Of a stretch of DNA of 64,000 bases, positions 60,936-64,000 are shown one piece after another; within the stretch, counting starts at the first letter, position 1, and every line of letters starts with the position of its first letter. Both the position numbers and the translations under genes were made by a program. Origin of the DNA: Cadophora sp. MPI-SDFR-AT-0126 (Eukaryota > Ascomycota > Leotiomycetes > Helotiales > Ploettnerulaceae); assembly GCA_020747065.1 (NCBI GenBank), contig JAGMVK010000005.1, positions 2,170,001 to 2,234,000 on the forward strand, in the 5' to 3' direction. The notes under the pieces are model-generated. The model worked only from the letters and a program-made list of their open reading frames with translations. It was not told where the DNA came from and did not search any database.

Positions 60936-63276
60936 TTGGCAAAGGCGAAGATATCGTTCCTTTCTGCAATATGCGACCTTAGCCGCTTTTCCTGTTCCGA
61001 AGAAGAAAGTAACGATGTGATAATCGACTACCGTGAAGACGGTTCAACAGTCATCAAGCTCGGGCAGAGAAGGCCACTCAGATTTCAGTCAGCTGTTGAC
61101 AAAAATAGAGATACGGTTTTATCGTCACTGGAGAGTCTGAACCAACAGTTTGCTGCTGACGTGGATGCCAAGAAGCTTGATGCAGCAACAGTCGCAGCTG
61201 TCCAGGCTCAACTGTACCAGGAAGCTCCTGATGTCTTAGAGAAACCCATGTGCTATGAGCCGCTTCCAGGCCCAAATTGGACACGCCTCTTCCGTCTCGA
61301 TCGCATGATAATGAAGCCTCTCGGACCGAAAACATTCGACGTATCCATAACCGGCTCTTTGACTGTCTTCGAGTTGGAGAACCTGCCCCCGTATCGAGCT
61401 TTGTCGTATACATGGGGTTCGCCATTCACGGGAAAACCTGAATCAGAAGCTGAGATCTTGTCTTCAATCACTTGCAACGGTGCAACCCTACGTATTACGG
61501 ACAATTTATTTTCTGCATTGTGCTATTTGTGGGGGTCCTTTGGCTCACCAGGCTAGATCTGGATTGACGCAATCTGCATTAATCAAATCGATGTAAAGGA
61601 GAAGTCGGACTTATTTTGTCAGATGGATACCATATACTCCCGCGCTAAGGAGGTCATCGGGTGGCTGGGCTACCGCAATCGCTTCATAAAAGACTTAATT
61701 TGGGCGATAACAGACTTTATTAAGCGCTTTCAAGCTCATGAGAACTTCACGAAATTGGAATTTGACTGGCCACCGGAATCTTTATTTGATCCACAAGTTA
61801 ACCTGTTCTCTCATGTCGATGATCTTAGGGTCTGTTTTCTTCGGGTCTTTGGCTTTTACAACTCTTGTCGATAGTTCAAACGAGCTTAGGTCACCCAGGA
61901 GGTTGTACTGGCCCAGCGAGTACGGACCTTATGTAGGGAATTCGAAGTCTCGTGGAACGGGCTGCAGTCTTTCACTTCGATTATGTATGAGACTGGTTGG
62001 GTCTATCAGATTGTGTCACTAGTCGAGAGGTTCAACGATACAGGGGGAAATTGCTCTTGGCTTCACGAGCTTTACACCTGGCAGACACTTTCTGCGGGAT
62101 TTACACGAATCCTGAATGCCAGCGACGTTAGCACAGCGCGCAGGCTCACCGAGATTGAGATCTTTTCGCATTCCCTAGGATCTCCAGGCAGCTATCTGAC
62201 TTGCTTTCACGAACTGCTGTGTTGGACCGCGAAATTCCGATTCTCGGATGTGCTCGATCATGTGTTCTCAGCCATCGGTCTTGCAGGTCCAGAATACAAA
62301 TCAGCTATTATGACGTTGATGAGTATTGAGTACACAATGAAGCCAAAGGATTTCTACGTTAAAATTTCAAGAACTGTCTTGTCAAGCACAAAATACCTGG
62401 ACATATTAATCAATGCGGGCATCTGGGAATCAAATGAAAGCAGAGAAGATATATTGCCATCCTGGGTGCCTAACTACCTATCGCCACCCAAGTACTCAGC
62501 CTTTAAGAAAGGTTCCCACTTCCTAAATGCGGGGCTCTGCGATGAGGGAGCGACAGCTTTTATAGTCCATGGCCTGGATCTAGTGTGCGATAGTGCCACT
62601 TTCGACACAATTGAGGAAATATTCAATAGAAAGGATGCGTCTTTCAAACTGGATTTACTCGAGTTTTGCACGAAATTTCCAGCCATAATCAACGGACGGC
62701 CCCGTCTGGAGACTTTATGGCGGACGTTGATCCTGGATTCAGCTTCCGACGGAACGACTCCAGCACCAAACGACTACGGAGCCCGTTTTCTCGCGATGAT
62801 TGCGGGTAGGGATAGCTATGAGCTTTCCAAGCTACACGGTACTAGGCAAAGTACAGAAGGCTACTTAAGCCGCCTTGACGACTATAGACAGGTTGAATAC
62901 TAGAGAGGTTCTCGGTGAGAAAGCACTGATATCCACAGATATACGCGAATACATCCAGTCAGTTGCAACAATAAGTTCAGACCCAAAAGAGCAATTACCT
63001 CAGAAAGTTTTAGAGATAGACGGCATAGCCTTTCCATATGTTCAGACAGAAGCGCCAAATCGATATCACGATCTTTTCTTTAAAACAAAGAAAGGGCTTA
63101 TAGGTATATATAGGGGCCCCTGTGCTAAAGGAGACCAAGTATAGGCGCTTCGCAATGCGCATGTACCGTTTGTGTTAAGGAGGAGCTTATTGTCGCCCGG
63201 TTTTAAGATCATCAGCGCCTGCTTCATATTAGATAAAATTCAAGGAGAGATGATACGGGAGGCAGAAGAGGTATAA
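60936..63276 (+). pseudogene. HET-domain (heterokaryon incompatibility-type) gene inactivated by RIP-like stops
   Basis: One frame runs from about 60936 to 62903 and contains the HET domain landmarks: YRALSYTWGSP (about 61390-61425), ITCNGATLRITDNLFSALCYL (61470-61530), IWIDAICINQ (61555-61584) and YSRAKEVIGWLG, then TQEVVLA and a long C-terminal part. It is broken by TAG at 61554-61556 (probably CAG before) and by two TAG at 61872 and 61890, where the family has Trp. A +1 shift near 62880 follows, then another TAG at 63142 in a GDQV-x motif where Trp is usual. No in-frame ATG precedes the domain; ATA at about 60951 may be a mutated start. Such proteins act in allorecognition and programmed cell death, but this copy is not translatable in full. 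Confidence 0.85.
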
Positions 63277-63720
63277 ACGATCAGACTAGTCTAGCTTTGC
63301 TCCCGTTTGTGCATTTCAGAATTAGGCGACTAGTATTCAATTCCAGCATAAACAAGTTTATTATACTAGAGAATCTGGATAGGACCCGCGTATAGAGACA
63401 GGACGAGGGAAGAGTAACCGGACTTTAAGGAAGCCAAACCGAGCCCTTACAGACACCAAGATAGCTCTTCAATACCTGCTCGGGCTGTGCTTAGGAATGC
63501 TCACCCTTAGCTCAGGCTAAGCAGTATCAGCTCAGGAAAATAGAAAATGTCATGCCAGCATTCCCATGTGGAAATACCTGTTCCTGTAGTCGGCTAGGGT
63601 CGTGCCGCCTTAGCTACTAGGTACGCGAGTGTTAGAGCAGCGCGAGATTTTGGCGAGTAGGCTGCAGAAAGCAGCGACTTAAACCACCCCCCCCCCAAAA
63701 ATAGTAGCTAATTTGCCGTT
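63277..63720. other. Balanced non-coding sequence with a poly-C run
   Basis: The 3' flank of the HET pseudogene. A run of about ten C lies at 63688-63697. After it the sequence becomes AT-rich again. No gene is seen. Confidence 0.45.
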
Positions 63721-64000
63721 TAGTCGTTAAAATAAGTAAAAAAGTAAAATTACAAGTACTATTAATTTATTAAATCTTTATAAACTCCTTATACTTATAT
63801 TATAAATTATTATTATATTAATTATTAAATATTTCTTTGTTATAGTACTAAGCTTAATAATATATTTATAAAAAAATGGTGAATTATATATATTATAGTA
63901 AAAAGTCGTAATAGTCTAATATTAAATAAAATATACGTTTTTTATTATTATTTATATTAATTTTATATACTTTATTTTTTATTTTTAAGAAAGTATAAAG
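63720..64000 (-). mobile_element. Internally deleted, RIP-mutated copia fragment (copy C)
   Basis: About 63725-63920 aligns with 2465-2632 of copia copy A, and 63921-64000 aligns with about 4194-4275 of the same copy. About 1.56 kb of pol (RNase H and much of reverse transcriptase) is therefore missing. It is RIP-mutated to the same degree as its surroundings and continues beyond the window. Confidence 0.75.

Noticed and set aside
60936..63276. Stops in the HET gene explained as introns
   Set aside because: The interrupted frame keeps conserved family sequence directly on both sides of the 61554, 61872, 61890 and 63142 stops, so removing an intron there would delete conserved residues. The shift near 62880 could still be an intron or an indel.
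1..64000. tRNA, rRNA, CRISPR arrays, bacterial-type operons
   Set aside because: None could be supported on reading both strands. The gene structures and introns are fungal; AT repeats such as those near 16990 and 57100 are simple microsatellites.

Overview
The window looks like a filamentous ascomycete (Pezizomycotina) chromosome with strong repeat-induced point mutation (RIP). The genes have short introns (about 48-110 bp) with GTxxGT donors and CTAAC/CTGAC branch sites. Fungal-specific families are present: a Zn2Cys6 regulator, a HET domain, and sugar-porter and ACS-family MFS transporters. More than half of the window is extremely AT-rich, TpA-rich DNA in which transposon reading frames are riddled with TAG/TAA in place of CAG/CAA/TGG, which is what RIP leaves.

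Layout. (1) 1-37.4 kb is a nest of LTR retrotransposons whose order can be read from target-site duplications (TSDs). An old RIP-mutated Ty1/copia element (531-16550, TSD AGTTT) is split by a RIP-mutated chromodomain Gypsy element (4489-12514, TSD TTTAG) and by a tiny unmutated 376-bp LTR element (13835-14210, TSD CTTCC). Next comes a RIP-mutated minus-strand Gypsy of about 12 kb (17105-36746, TSD TAATA). Into its leader a fresh, intact copia element of the same family as the first has inserted (28749-36422, TSD TAAAT, 217-bp LTRs with no difference that I could see). A solo LTR follows (36860-37347, TSD TAATT). (2) About 38-49.4 kb is a GC-balanced gene island with five complete genes: a mitochondrial tricarboxylate-type carrier, a Zn2Cys6 regulator, a quinate/sugar-type MFS permease, an ACS-family (anion) MFS permease and a PrpF-family isomerase. 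(3) 49.4-60.6 kb is again RIP DNA: another copia LTR split by a second chromodomain Gypsy (50354-58400), which itself holds a second solo LTR. (4) About 60.6-63.7 kb is a small GC-balanced patch with a HET-domain gene broken by RIP-type stop codons. (5) The end is a deleted copia fragment.

How the genes may work together. The island has the logic of a small tricarboxylate gene cluster: two plasma-membrane permeases, a PrpF-type cis-trans/delta isomerase, a mitochondrial tricarboxylate carrier and a pathway regulator, in two divergently transcribed pairs plus one extra permease. It resembles the transport, isomerase and regulator part of the Ustilago itaconate cluster, but no decarboxylase is seen. 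Uptake and use (or export) of aconitate-like acids is a reasonable hypothesis, not proven.

The most unusual observation is a spliced three-exon gene inside the intact copia element, on the strand opposite to gag-pol, next to the 3' LTR. It encodes a 213-residue protein with a six-cysteine cluster, a predicted coiled coil and basic patches. Mutated relics of it are present in older copies of the same element, so it is part of the transposon. Its position recalls antisense genes of retroelements such as the HTLV-1 HBZ gene.
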